DNA of 64,000 bases, taken from Saprospiraceae bacterium. Its GTDB lineage: Bacteria; Bacteroidota; Bacteroidia; Chitinophagales; Saprospiraceae. Below the pieces are notes generated by a model. It worked only from the letters and a program-made list of their open reading frames with translations. It made no database searches and had not been told where the DNA came from. Shown here piece after piece: positions 1 to 8,256 of the stretch (positions are counted from its first letter, which is position 1; each line of letters begins with the position of its first letter). The stretch covers positions 62,001-126,000 of the forward strand of contig JAWKLJ010000002.1 in the NCBI GenBank assembly GCA_041392805.1. Reading direction: 5' to 3'. Both the position numbers and the translations under genes were made by a program.

Positions 1-243
1 TGGAAGGCAAAGAAGGATGGCAATAAAAAGTGCAGCACCAGCAGCAATTTGAAGTAGGCGTAAGGAACGTTTCTTCAATTGTTTATCGGAAGGCCTGTAA
101 ATGCCATGGTCTTCCACCAGTTTTTTAGACCATTCCTTTTTTTGTGCATCATCCAATCCAGCAACAATCAATTGTTCGCTGATTTGTTCCAACTCTTCTG
201 GCGTTAAGGGTACGTTTTTTTTGTACTGATTAATTAATTTCAT
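1..243 (-). CDS. Putative membrane partner of sigma factor (partial, N-terminal part)
   Basis: Only the first 81 codons are in the window. The gene starts at 243 (MKLINQYKKN) and runs off the left edge. Residues 1 to about 62 are hydrophilic and charged; from about residue 66 a hydrophobic stretch (LLQIAAGAALFIAILL) begins, so a cytoplasmic N-terminus followed by a membrane helix is likely. It starts 14 nt after the stop of the sigma-factor gene on the same strand, so the two are probably co-transcribed. A small membrane protein encoded right after a sigma factor is often an anti-sigma or signalling partner, but I do not recognise the family, and that role is inferred from position only. Confidence 0.6.
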   Translation of the reverse strand, partial: MKLINQYKKNVPLTPEELEQISEQLIVAGLDDAQKKEWSKKLVEDHGIYRPSDKQLKKRSLRLLQIAAGAALFIAILLCLP

Positions 244-257
244 GATATGGAGCTTTG

Positions 258-1073
258 TTAAGCTATTTTATTAAAAGCAGCGCGCAGTTTTTCCAAACAA
301 CGTTGTTTTTGTTTTCGAAGGGCAACATCGGTCTTTCCGGTCTTTTGTGCTATTTCAACCAAGGTGATTTTATCATAGTAAAAAGACTGAAGCAATCCCC
401 GGCAATCCTGGCAAAGTTCTTGCCAAGCCCTGGCAAAAAGGGCCAAGGTCTCTTTAGGCAAGGTTTCATCTGGTACATCCAGTATATCAAAGTCATCCGG
501 TAAAGCCTGAAGCTGAGGAAGGCGTTTTTCTTTTAGGTAAATTTGCCCGGCTATTTGGGTAAATAAATACCGCAAGTTTCCATACCTGATTTTACCAGCC
601 TTTAAGCGTTTATGGAATTTGATTAAAGCTTCCATCGTTGCATCATAGGCGTCGGCAGGGCTGGCATTAAACTTGTCTTCTAAAAATCGGCTGCAAGCTT
701 TAAAATGGGTTAAAAAAACCTGCTCGAAGAGTGTCTTATCTCCTAATTTGAGTGCCTCCAGCATCTGCTCAAACGCTTCCTGGGTAAGGTTGAAATTATT
801 AAATACAACTTGGTTTTGCATGTTGACTTCCTTGCGGACTAGCTGTTGAGTTGCTTCCCAAAAAAGCTTAGTCCGGTATTTTTGTTCGCAGGAAAACCGT
901 TGTTTCAAATCCTCAAAAACACGCTGTCTAACCTGCTCATAGGCTTGTTTTTGTTGTTTTAAATTGGACTTAATACGCTTGGTTATATCAGCATCGTACA
1001 ATTCAATGAATTGTAAGATACTGATTTCTCCTTCACTTGAACAAGTCAGCGATAATGGAATGTTAAAACTCAT
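258..1073 (-). CDS. RNA polymerase sigma-70 family (ECF-like) factor
   Basis: A 271-residue protein. The C-terminal 45 residues form a region-4-like helix-turn-helix (LVEIAQKTGKTDVALRKQ then a basic helix) typical of ECF sigma factors binding the -35 element. Residues about 113-160 look like a region 2 core (ACSRFLEDKFNASPADAY, then EALIKFHKRLKAG). ECF sigma factors are usually 170-200 residues; an internal ATG at 821 would give a standard 187-residue protein. The extra N-terminal 84 residues (YEQVRQRVFEDLKQRF and WEATQQLVRKEV) themselves look faintly like a second region 2, so the long start may be real. It lies upstream of a membrane-anchored partner and divergent from the subtilisin/CHAT genes, which it may control. 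Function is well supported; start is uncertain. Confidence 0.8.
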   Translation of the reverse strand: MSFNIPLSLTCSSEGEISILQFIELYDADITKRIKSNLKQQKQAYEQVRQRVFEDLKQRFSCEQKYRTKLFWEATQQLVRKEVNMQNQVVFNNFNLTQEAFEQMLEALKLGDKTLFEQVFLTHFKACSRFLEDKFNASPADAYDATMEALIKFHKRLKAGKIRYGNLRYLFTQIAGQIYLKEKRLPQLQALPDDFDILDVPDETLPKETLALFARAWQELCQDCRGLLQSFYYDKITLVEIAQKTGKTDVALRKQKQRCLEKLRAAFNKIA

Positions 1074-1204
1074 AGCAATTTGATAAGGGTAACAGTTGTC
1101 TACTTTTCATAAATTATAAACCTGTAAATGGAAAAACGTGACAAAAAATGTCAGGGAACCAACACAAAAATGCTGTCACGAAAACAAATTATAGACTTAT
1201 AAGA

Positions 1205-1312
1205 ATAGAGCGCACTATTATACACCTTCAGAAGGTGCAAGAGGCGCTATTTTACAGTTGTCTTTATTTCTGAGCATGTCTCCGGAATGGGAGGCATGTT
1301 TTTTTATATTTG
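1205..1312 (+). promoter_or_regulatory. Divergent intergenic region: two hairpins and a -7 promoter box
   Basis: The 314-nt gap between the sigma gene and the subtilisin start holds a hairpin with stem CACCTTC/GAAGGTG nested in an outer AGCGC/GCGCT pair (about 1209-1245), and a second hairpin GCATGTCTCC/GGAGGCATGT followed by a run of T (about 1274-1305) that resembles an intrinsic terminator on the + strand. The T run leads straight into TATATTTG (1305-1312), a match to the Bacteroidota -7 consensus TAnnTTTG, about 75 nt ahead of the subtilisin ATG. I find no convincing -33 TTG at the usual spacing, so the promoter call is tentative. Confidence 0.4.
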
Positions 1313-1387
1313 GCATGTCACGTTTGGCTGTCCTTGGGCTTTATAATTAAGTGTATTCCCTATTTCTTTAAAAAATGCTCATACATT

Positions 1388-2944
1388 ATGTACAAGACAA
1401 CTGTAAAAACACTGCTATTTCTTGTTCTTTTTGGCCATTGCCTGAGTTTGGTTGGGCAAAATAATTTTTATCCCAATCATTTATTGATTAAGTTCCATCC
1501 GGGCACCCCTCCTGATTCCATAAATGAATTAGCGCAAAGGTATAATGCTCAATTTATCTGGATTTCTTTCCCTTCTCAAATGCAGCTTTGGGAAGTGAAT
1601 TTTTCCGGCAATAATACTTTTGGAGATATTCATGAGGTGGTTAAGAATGCGAATTCAAAAGGTACCGTAAAATCTGCTGGATTAGACCTGCTATTTGACC
1701 TGTCCTATTTTTTGGATAATCCCGATTTTAATATGCAAAAACCGGACCCTTTGTATGTATGCGAAGAACACCCCTATCAATTGGGCGGTAATATTAATGC
1801 TATTCAAGATAACCTGAATGTAAAAATAGCATTTGTTGATGCTGGCGGACCTGTTGGTGGCAATGAAGGTTTGTCTGTAAATCATCCAGCTGTTTTTTCT
1901 CCTTATATTATCCCGGGAAATGCCGGAATCGATTTTATTGAAGGGGATAATGTTCCCAATGATCAAAATGGACATGGCATACATACCGCAGGGATTGTGG
2001 CATTAGAAAACAACTTGGGGGCAGAAGCTAGTATGAAGTTTTTGTTTATGAGGGCTTTTGACCAAAACGGAGAAGGAAGTATCGGGGATATGATTAGAGG
2101 TATTGATCAGGCTGTGCAACTAGGCGCTTCGGTGATTAACCTTAGTTGTGGGTATTCAAGAGAAGCGTATGAACCAGAAGAAAATCCTCCACTCAAAGAA
2201 GTAATTGATGTTGCACGCCTGCATAATGTGTTGATTGTTGCCGCTGCGGGCAATGATAAAGAAAATAATGATGAACCCGACGACCCGACTTACCCTGCCA
2301 GCTTTGACCTGGATAATATCATTTCGGTTGCAGCGGCCGACTGCTATGGTGAATTAGCGGAATTTAGCAATTATGGGGCGGAATCGGTGGATATTGCTGC
2401 TCCTGGGGTGAATATACTCTCAACTTATTTAGGTGGTTTGTGGGCTTTAAAAAGTGGAACCTCCCAAGCCGCACCTTTTGTATCTTATACTGCTGGCTTG
2501 CTGTCACTGATGGCTCCCTTTGATTATCAACAGGTCAAGTGCGCTATATTGTCCGGTGCCGAGCATGTAAGTGGATTAAATGGAAAAGTTAGGACAGCTG
2601 GTATTTTAAATATTCCTGATGCTATTGCCGTTTTTTCAGACTGCACGGACGATGATCAATTGCAAAGACAAGCTCAAACGCCCTCTCTAAGAGCAGAACA
2701 GCTCAGCTATCCCAATCCTTTCAAGGACCAAATTGAACTTGTCTTTAAGGTTTTTGAATATTCAGAGGTAACTATTCAACTGATGAACGCTACAGGAGCC
2801 GTCCTTTTTTCACAAAGGGAGTACCTGGAAATGGGCCCCCAAAAGAGAACCCTTGTATTTCCCGAGCACTTACCTAGCGGGGTCTATTTCTTGAAAATCC
2901 AACAAAAAGGAAGTGGCCACACCCAAAAGTTGATTAAATTGTAA
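1388..2944 (+). CDS. Secreted subtilisin-like S8 serine protease with T9SS C-terminal sorting domain
   Basis: The start at 1388 is chosen because it puts a clean signal peptide (KTLLFLVLFGHCLSLVGQ) at the N-terminus; an upstream in-frame ATG at 1310 would bury it. After a short prodomain (about residues 20-110) the S8 catalytic triad is visible: Asp151 in FVDAGG, His196 in NGHGIHTAG, Ser359 in SGTSQAAP. The Asp motif is DAG rather than the common DTG/DSG. The last 80 residues match a type A type IX secretion sorting domain (SYPNPF, then GVYFLKI, ending in KLIKL), so export across the outer membrane by T9SS is predicted. It sits 73 nt upstream of the CHAT-TPR gene on the same strand, suggesting a joint role in proteolytic signalling or defence (inference). 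Confidence 0.88.
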   Translation: MYKTTVKTLLFLVLFGHCLSLVGQNNFYPNHLLIKFHPGTPPDSINELAQRYNAQFIWISFPSQMQLWEVNFSGNNTFGDIHEVVKNANSKGTVKSAGLDLLFDLSYFLDNPDFNMQKPDPLYVCEEHPYQLGGNINAIQDNLNVKIAFVDAGGPVGGNEGLSVNHPAVFSPYIIPGNAGIDFIEGDNVPNDQNGHGIHTAGIVALENNLGAEASMKFLFMRAFDQNGEGSIGDMIRGIDQAVQLGASVINLSCGYSREAYEPEENPPLKEVIDVARLHNVLIVAAAGNDKENNDEPDDPTYPASFDLDNIISVAAADCYGELAEFSNYGAESVDIAAPGVNILSTYLGGLWALKSGTSQAAPFVSYTAGLLSLMAPFDYQQVKCAILSGAEHVSGLNGKVRTAGILNIPDAIAVFSDCTDDDQLQRQAQTPSLRAEQLSYPNPFKDQIELVFKVFEYSEVTIQLMNATGAVLFSQREYLEMGPQKRTLVFPEHLPSGVYFLKIQQKGSGHTQKLIKL

Positions 2945-3017
2945 TTTTTTCTTAGGATATAGAGAAAGAAGACATTCCTTCTTTGTGTGTTGATTTCGTC
3001 TTGTATCAATACTTCGT

Positions 3018-5987
3018 ATGAAAAAACGTTACACTCTTTTTCTTGTATTATGCACTTACTTCTCCTTACTTTCTCAGGACCAGGCAGAGCTTGATCGTTT
3101 AATCGCCGAGCGTTTCGAGCAGGTGTCCCAGTTTCGTTTTGGAATCGACGTAGCCGCAGATTCAGAACAAGCCATCGCTGTATTACTGGCCACCCGGGCT
3201 AGATTTCCTTTGCAAGCGGCAGATTGCAAACTCCACGCGAAATGGTATTATCTGATGGGGGCTTGCCTGTTTGAATTAGACCGCAACGAGGAAGCTTTGT
3301 TATATCTGAAAGACTCTACCTTGCTTTTATATGAGCAATGCTGGGGCCCGGCGCATGGAGAAACGGCCTATATCCACTATATGATCGGAAGGACCTATGC
3401 TTACCTGGGCGATCATATCAATCGAGTAGCCGCTTTGATAAGGGCTTTAAATATATATGAAGAACTGGCATTGCCTATTGTTGGAGAGCAATCGCTTGTT
3501 TATCAACATTTAGCAAATGCTTTTATCGACCAGGGAGATTACGTGCGGGCACAGGAATATTTGCAAAGTGCTTATGCTTTTTACAAGACGGCGGATATAC
3601 TTGAAAGCGAAAATGGGGCTGAGTTATTAAACAGCTGGGGGATTTTGTCCCGTATGCAAGGAAAGTACCCAGAAGGCAACCAATATCTACAACAGGCCTT
3701 ATCCATTTTAAATAGGATGAATGACCCCGATCTGGTTTTTCGAAAAGCTGATATCTATCATAATTTGGGTACCCTTGCTTTGGATCAGGGTAGCTATGAT
3801 CAAGGAATAGCTTTCGCCAATCAGGCCCTGGCCCTCAACCAATCCCTAGACAATAATGTGGGCTTAGCCCTCAACTTAGACCTATTGGGAACCTTACAAA
3901 AAAGAAAAGGGAATTGGCAAAATGCCCAAAATCAATATGATGAAGCATTGCGTTTGAAGCGTCAGCATAGTCAGGTTCGACTAGATGAGCAGGTGGGCAA
4001 CTCCCTTGAGAACCTAGCCGATCTTGCCATGCTGCGCAATGAATTCACTGCAGCTATTCAATTGTACCAAGCTGCTATCGCTCAATTGATCGATCAAGCT
4101 GAAAACCTGACTTTGTTCGAAAATCCGATCATTGCTGCGCGTGTCATCAGCAATCGCAATGACTTATTGCGCGTGCTTGACCTCAAAGCCCAAGCTTATC
4201 TCCAATTATACGAAAGTCAAGGCGCTGCCCAAACCTTACTAGCTGCTACAGAAACCTATCAAAAGATTGACACCCTGCTGAATCAAATTCGGCAGGGTTT
4301 TCAGGCTGGCGGATCCAAATACCTGTTGCAGGAAGCCATCGTTCCGATTTACGAGCGAGCTATCCAAGCCAACTTGATGCGCTATCGTCAAACCCAAGCG
4401 CTAAGTGACCTTGAGCAGGCCTACCAGCTGGCAGCTAAAAACAAAGCCTTGGTCCTTTTAGAGGGGTTGCAAAACGAAACAGCCAAATCTTTTGCTAACA
4501 TCCCTCGCCAACTCCTGCGCCAGGAAGCGCAGCTAAAAAAAGATTATTATAAACAGGAAATCGAACTACTCAACCCCAAGCTAAGTGCAACTGAGCAGGC
4601 CCAACAGCAGAACCGCTTATTCCAGCTAAGACGCGCCTATGAAAAATTGATAGCCACCTTAGAAACAGATTATCCCGCTTATTATGATCTCAAGTATCGT
4701 TTTGTCAATTCAATGAAAATCAGTGATTTACAAGCGAAGTTGCTCCCTGATAACGCACTCTTTGAATATTTTGTGGGCCCTCAAAAGCTCTTTGTTTTTG
4801 TCATTACCCAAGAGGGGGTTCAATATTTCGAGAGAAAAAAACCTGCTGATTTGGAAGAAAAGGCGCAGCAGTTTAGACAAGTATTGCAAATGACGGATCC
4901 TACGGGGCAGGACAGTCTGTTTTCCTTGGCTGCTTATACCTTGTATGAGTATTTGTTAGGTGAACCCCTACGTTTTTTAGCAAACAAGGGCGCTATTACC
5001 AGGCTGAAGATCATTCCTGATGATGTCTTATTGCAGCTCCCTTTTGACGTTTTATTGACCGCACCTACGACTGCCGGTCTGAATGCACGCACAGCGCCCT
5101 ATGTGATAAAACAATTTGCCATTAGCTATGGCTATTCCAATCAATTGGCATTCGATGGGAAGCGTACGCTCAAACGAATTAAAAAGGCTGCTGCTCGTTT
5201 TGGCGGTTTTGGACTAGCCTACGATGATTTTACCTTGAAAGGTTTGTTGGGCTCCGGCTTAGAGCAAATGAATGGCGAAAACCGGGAAATGGGGCGTCTT
5301 AAGTATTCCGATGATGAGGTCATAGACGCCGCTCGAATTTTAGGCGGAGAGACTTGGGTGAATAAACAGGCCACCAAGGCCGCTTTTTTAGAAAATGCAG
5401 ATAAATATGCCATTCTTCACTTGGCTATGCATGCCCTGGTAGATGATAAATACCCGCTCAACTCCGCTATGATTTTTTCGCGGACCGCTGATTCCTCCGA
5501 TTTCATGTTAAAAGCAGCAGACCTCTATAGCTTGCAAATCCAGGCTGATCTGGCCGTGCTCAGTGCTTGCAACACGGGTTTTGGCACCCTTGAGCGTGGG
5601 GAGGGAGTGCGTAGCCTGGCTCGTGCTTTTATCTATGCGGGCTGCCATCGATTGCTCGCCACCCTCTGGGAGGCCTCCGACCACTCTACCAAAGATATTC
5701 TCCTATCTTTTTACCACTCTACCAAAGCTGCACCAAAGCAACCCATTGATGTGCTCCTGCAAAAAGCGAAGTTGCACTACCTGGAAACCGCCCCACCGAC
5801 CTTTACGCTACCAAATTATTGGGCTCACCTGATGATTTTAGGCGATGCGATGCCTTTGGATACGATAGAACCTTCTTCCAGATGGTATTTATACCTGTTG
5901 CTTGGACTATGCTTATTGTTTATAGGCAGATTCCTTTTTAGCAGGCGATCAGTGAAAAAAAATAACATCGGCGCAAGTTTTTTATAA
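3018..5987 (+). CDS. CHAT-domain caspase-like protease with TPR repeats, membrane anchored
   Basis: A 989-residue protein: signal peptide (residues 1-20), a long TPR superhelix (about 90-480; for example HNLGTLALDQGSYDQGIAFA), a coiled linker, and a CHAT domain (about 590-930). The CHAT His/Cys dyad is intact: His805 in HLAMHALVDD and Cys851 in LSACNTGFG. The closing NYWAHLMILGD motif is also present. A hydrophobic helix (WYLYLLLGLCLLFIGRFLF) near the C-terminus followed by basic residues suggests an anchor in the inner membrane with the bulk in the periplasm. CHAT proteases are usually activated through their TPR sensor and cleave a partner; no partner is obvious other than the neighbouring subtilisin, sigma factor and its membrane companion. 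Confidence 0.88.
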   Translation: MKKRYTLFLVLCTYFSLLSQDQAELDRLIAERFEQVSQFRFGIDVAADSEQAIAVLLATRARFPLQAADCKLHAKWYYLMGACLFELDRNEEALLYLKDSTLLLYEQCWGPAHGETAYIHYMIGRTYAYLGDHINRVAALIRALNIYEELALPIVGEQSLVYQHLANAFIDQGDYVRAQEYLQSAYAFYKTADILESENGAELLNSWGILSRMQGKYPEGNQYLQQALSILNRMNDPDLVFRKADIYHNLGTLALDQGSYDQGIAFANQALALNQSLDNNVGLALNLDLLGTLQKRKGNWQNAQNQYDEALRLKRQHSQVRLDEQVGNSLENLADLAMLRNEFTAAIQLYQAAIAQLIDQAENLTLFENPIIAARVISNRNDLLRVLDLKAQAYLQLYESQGAAQTLLAATETYQKIDTLLNQIRQGFQAGGSKYLLQEAIVPIYERAIQANLMRYRQTQALSDLEQAYQLAAKNKALVLLEGLQNETAKSFANIPRQLLRQEAQLKKDYYKQEIELLNPKLSATEQAQQQNRLFQLRRAYEKLIATLETDYPAYYDLKYRFVNSMKISDLQAKLLPDNALFEYFVGPQKLFVFVITQEGVQYFERKKPADLEEKAQQFRQVLQMTDPTGQDSLFSLAAYTLYEYLLGEPLRFLANKGAITRLKIIPDDVLLQLPFDVLLTAPTTAGLNARTAPYVIKQFAISYGYSNQLAFDGKRTLKRIKKAAARFGGFGLAYDDFTLKGLLGSGLEQMNGENREMGRLKYSDDEVIDAARILGGETWVNKQATKAAFLENADKYAILHLAMHALVDDKYPLNSAMIFSRTADSSDFMLKAADLYSLQIQADLAVLSACNTGFGTLERGEGVRSLARAFIYAGCHRLLATLWEASDHSTKDILLSFYHSTKAAPKQPIDVLLQKAKLHYLETAPPTFTLPNYWAHLMILGDAMPLDTIEPSSRWYLYLLLGLCLLFIGRFLFSRRSVKKNNIGASFL

Positions 5988-6010
5988 AAACGCTACTTTT
6001 ACCTTAAAAA

Positions 6011-7486
6011 ATGGAAACCATTCTTCGGATAGCCCTTTTCAGCGTATTACTGAACACGATGGCCTGTGCCCAACCCATCACCTCCCATTATCAGCAATTA
6101 GCAGCGGAATACCAAACCTATAAAGAAAAAAAAATCACCCATCGGCGCTTTAAGCACCAGGATATACTTCCGATCATTCAGACTTTACCCAAACCTTTTA
6201 CCGTCGCCCAGGCCGGAAGTTCCATTGAAGGTCGAGGCATTTATTCCATTACGATAGGGTCAGGAAAAACAACAGTACTTCTCTGGTCCCAGATGCATGG
6301 CGATGAATCCACCGCCACTATGGCTTTGTTTGACATCTTCCGGTTTTTTCAAGCCAATGACAAGTTCAATGACCTTCGAAAAGACCTGCTCAGTGCGCTT
6401 AAAATTGTCTTCGTCCCTATGCTGAACCCTGATGGGGCCGAACGCTTCCAACGGCGGAATGCCCTGGGCGTCGACCTCAACCGCGATGCGCTGCGCCTTC
6501 AATGCCCCGAATCTCAACTATTAAAGCAACTGCGCGATGATTTGCAGGCTGACTGGGGATTCAACCTACATGACCAGAATCGGTATTATGCCGCAGGAAG
6601 AAATCCGAGTGCTGCCGCTATTTCCTTTTTAGCCCCAGCCTTTAATTACCAAAAAGACACCAATCCCATACGGGCAAAATCCATGCAGATGATTGGCTAT
6701 ATGAATGGTGTGTTGCAACAATATATTCCGCGGCAAGTCGCGCGTTATAATGACGATTTCGAGCCCCGCGCTTTTGGTGATAATATTCAAAAATGGGGTA
6801 CAAGTACCATCCTGATCGAATCCGGTGGTATACCAGGCGATTGGGAGAAACAAGAACTTCGAAAGCTCAATTTTATCGCCATAATGGCGGCTTTGGAGGC
6901 CATTGCAGCCGATCAAGTGGATGACTTCCCCATAGCGGCTTATGAGCAAATTCCCTTTAATGAGAGTAATGCTTTTCACGATGTAGTGTTGCGCGAAGTA
7001 AAAGTGGAAAACAATGGTAAATGGTATACAGTGGATGTTGGTATTCGTCGCAAAGAGGTAGGCGGTGGGACGGCAATTCCCTACTATTATGATGCCGACA
7101 TCCAGGACCTTGGTGATTTATCCACCTTTTACGCCTACGAGTCGATCAATGGCAAAGGCAAGCAACTGGTTCCCGGAAAAGTATACGAACAAGTATTGCC
7201 AGATTGGAAAGCGGTAAAACAGCTTGATGTCAAGGGGTTGTGGCAAAAAGGAATTACCACGCTCCGCTTGGCGCAGCTGCCACCCAACGATATAGCTGGG
7301 CGCATTCCCTTCCGCCTAATTCCCGCCACCCAAAAAAAAGAAGAAGTCATTTTACCTGGTTATAATCCAGCCTTAGTACTCAAAGAGGGCAACCAGGTCA
7401 AACAATTAATCATCAATGGATTCGTTTATGATCTGGCGCGGACAGATTCGCAGCGCATGAATTGGTGGATAGGAATAGGAATATAG
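6011..7486 (+). CDS. M14 family zinc carboxypeptidase, secreted
   Basis: 491 residues with an N-terminal signal peptide (LRIALFSVLLNTMACAQP). The M14 zinc ligands are visible: His96 and Glu99 in MHGDEST, and His187 in FNLHDQ; Glu270 in ILIESGG is the candidate catalytic glutamate. The substrate-binding stretch GVDLNRDA is also typical. Residues after about 300 form an extra C-terminal domain without a clear match. It hydrolyses C-terminal amino acids or peptidoglycan-type peptides in the periplasm or outside the cell. It begins 23 nt after the CHAT gene and ends 3 nt before the hemolysin III gene, so the run may be one transcript. Confidence 0.85.
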   Translation: METILRIALFSVLLNTMACAQPITSHYQQLAAEYQTYKEKKITHRRFKHQDILPIIQTLPKPFTVAQAGSSIEGRGIYSITIGSGKTTVLLWSQMHGDESTATMALFDIFRFFQANDKFNDLRKDLLSALKIVFVPMLNPDGAERFQRRNALGVDLNRDALRLQCPESQLLKQLRDDLQADWGFNLHDQNRYYAAGRNPSAAAISFLAPAFNYQKDTNPIRAKSMQMIGYMNGVLQQYIPRQVARYNDDFEPRAFGDNIQKWGTSTILIESGGIPGDWEKQELRKLNFIAIMAALEAIAADQVDDFPIAAYEQIPFNESNAFHDVVLREVKVENNGKWYTVDVGIRRKEVGGGTAIPYYYDADIQDLGDLSTFYAYESINGKGKQLVPGKVYEQVLPDWKAVKQLDVKGLWQKGITTLRLAQLPPNDIAGRIPFRLIPATQKKEEVILPGYNPALVLKEGNQVKQLIINGFVYDLARTDSQRMNWWIGIGI

Positions 7487-7489
7487 CAT

Positions 7490-8122
7490 ATGAATAAAAT
7501 AAATTGGCATAAGCTGCCTACGGAAGAAAAAGCTAATGTGTTGACCCATGGGTTCGGTATTTTGGCAGGCCTGGCGCTCACCCCCTTCCTGATTTATCGG
7601 GCGACAGGTATTCCACTCCAATTATTTGGGGTGCTTATTTTTTCCTTGTCCCTACTGGCTGTCTATACCAGTTCCACCATTTACCACAGTGTACAATCGG
7701 AACGGATGAAGTTCGCTTGGCGAAAAATAGACCATATTAGTATTTACTTCTTAATTGCGGGTACGCATACGCCTTTCCTTTTATTATTCCTCAACAATTC
7801 AACCGGGATTATTTATCTCTGGATATTGTGGGGCCTGGTACTCTTGGGGATTCTCTACAAACTTTTCTTTTTTGACCGCTGGGAATGGCTGTCTTTGGTC
7901 CTATACCTGGGAATGGGCTGGATGGCGGCATTTACCCTTCCACTCATGTTGAAGGTAATCCCCATGGCTAGCTTTAATTGGATCATTGTTGGTGGAATAT
8001 GTTATACCTTAGGCGTCTTCTTTTATGCCTTCAAACGCATCCCCTACAACCATGCTATTTGGCACCTGTTTGTTTTAGGCGGAAGCAGTGGGCACTATGT
8101 AGCCGTTTGGATGGCTTTGTAA
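7490..8122 (+). CDS. trhA: Hemolysin III / PAQR family membrane protein
   Basis: 210 residues with about seven hydrophobic helices. The start region (EEKANVLTHGFGILAGLAL), the SSTIYHS motif, RKIDHISIYFLIAGTHTPF and the late HAIWHLFVLGGSSGHY motif are the conserved His/Asp/Ser signature of the hemolysin III (YqfA/TrhA) branch of the PAQR superfamily. These proteins sit in the inner membrane and are linked to membrane-fluidity homeostasis; a true haemolytic role is doubtful. The ATG lies 4 nt after the stop of the carboxypeptidase gene. Confidence 0.9.
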   Translation: MNKINWHKLPTEEKANVLTHGFGILAGLALTPFLIYRATGIPLQLFGVLIFSLSLLAVYTSSTIYHSVQSERMKFAWRKIDHISIYFLIAGTHTPFLLLFLNNSTGIIYLWILWGLVLLGILYKLFFFDRWEWLSLVLYLGMGWMAAFTLPLMLKVIPMASFNWIIVGGICYTLGVFFYAFKRIPYNHAIWHLFVLGGSSGHYVAVWMAL

Positions 8123-8149
8123 GTTGGAGCGGAGGTATGGCAGGTTTTG

Positions 8150-8235
8150 AAGGCGGAAATCGGAAGTCGGAAAGGCTCAGGAGCACCATTTTCCAACTTC
8201 CGATTTCCCACTTTTCCCACTTCCGACTTCTAACC
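8150..8235. repeat. Interspersed purine/pyrimidine hairpin repeat (copy 1)
   Basis: A purine-rich arm (GGCGGAAATCGGAAGTCGG) is followed by AAAGGCTCAGGAGCACC and then a pyrimidine-rich arm (AACTTCCGATTTCCC, ACTTCCGACTTC), giving a long imperfect hairpin just after the hemolysin III gene. The core GGAAAGGCTCAGGnGC followed by ATTTTCC recurs in reverse orientation at 46378-46480, downstream of alaS, so this is a dispersed family that may act as a bidirectional terminator. Confidence 0.5.
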
Positions 8236-8256
8236 TAAAAAACGGAGGACTATCAA

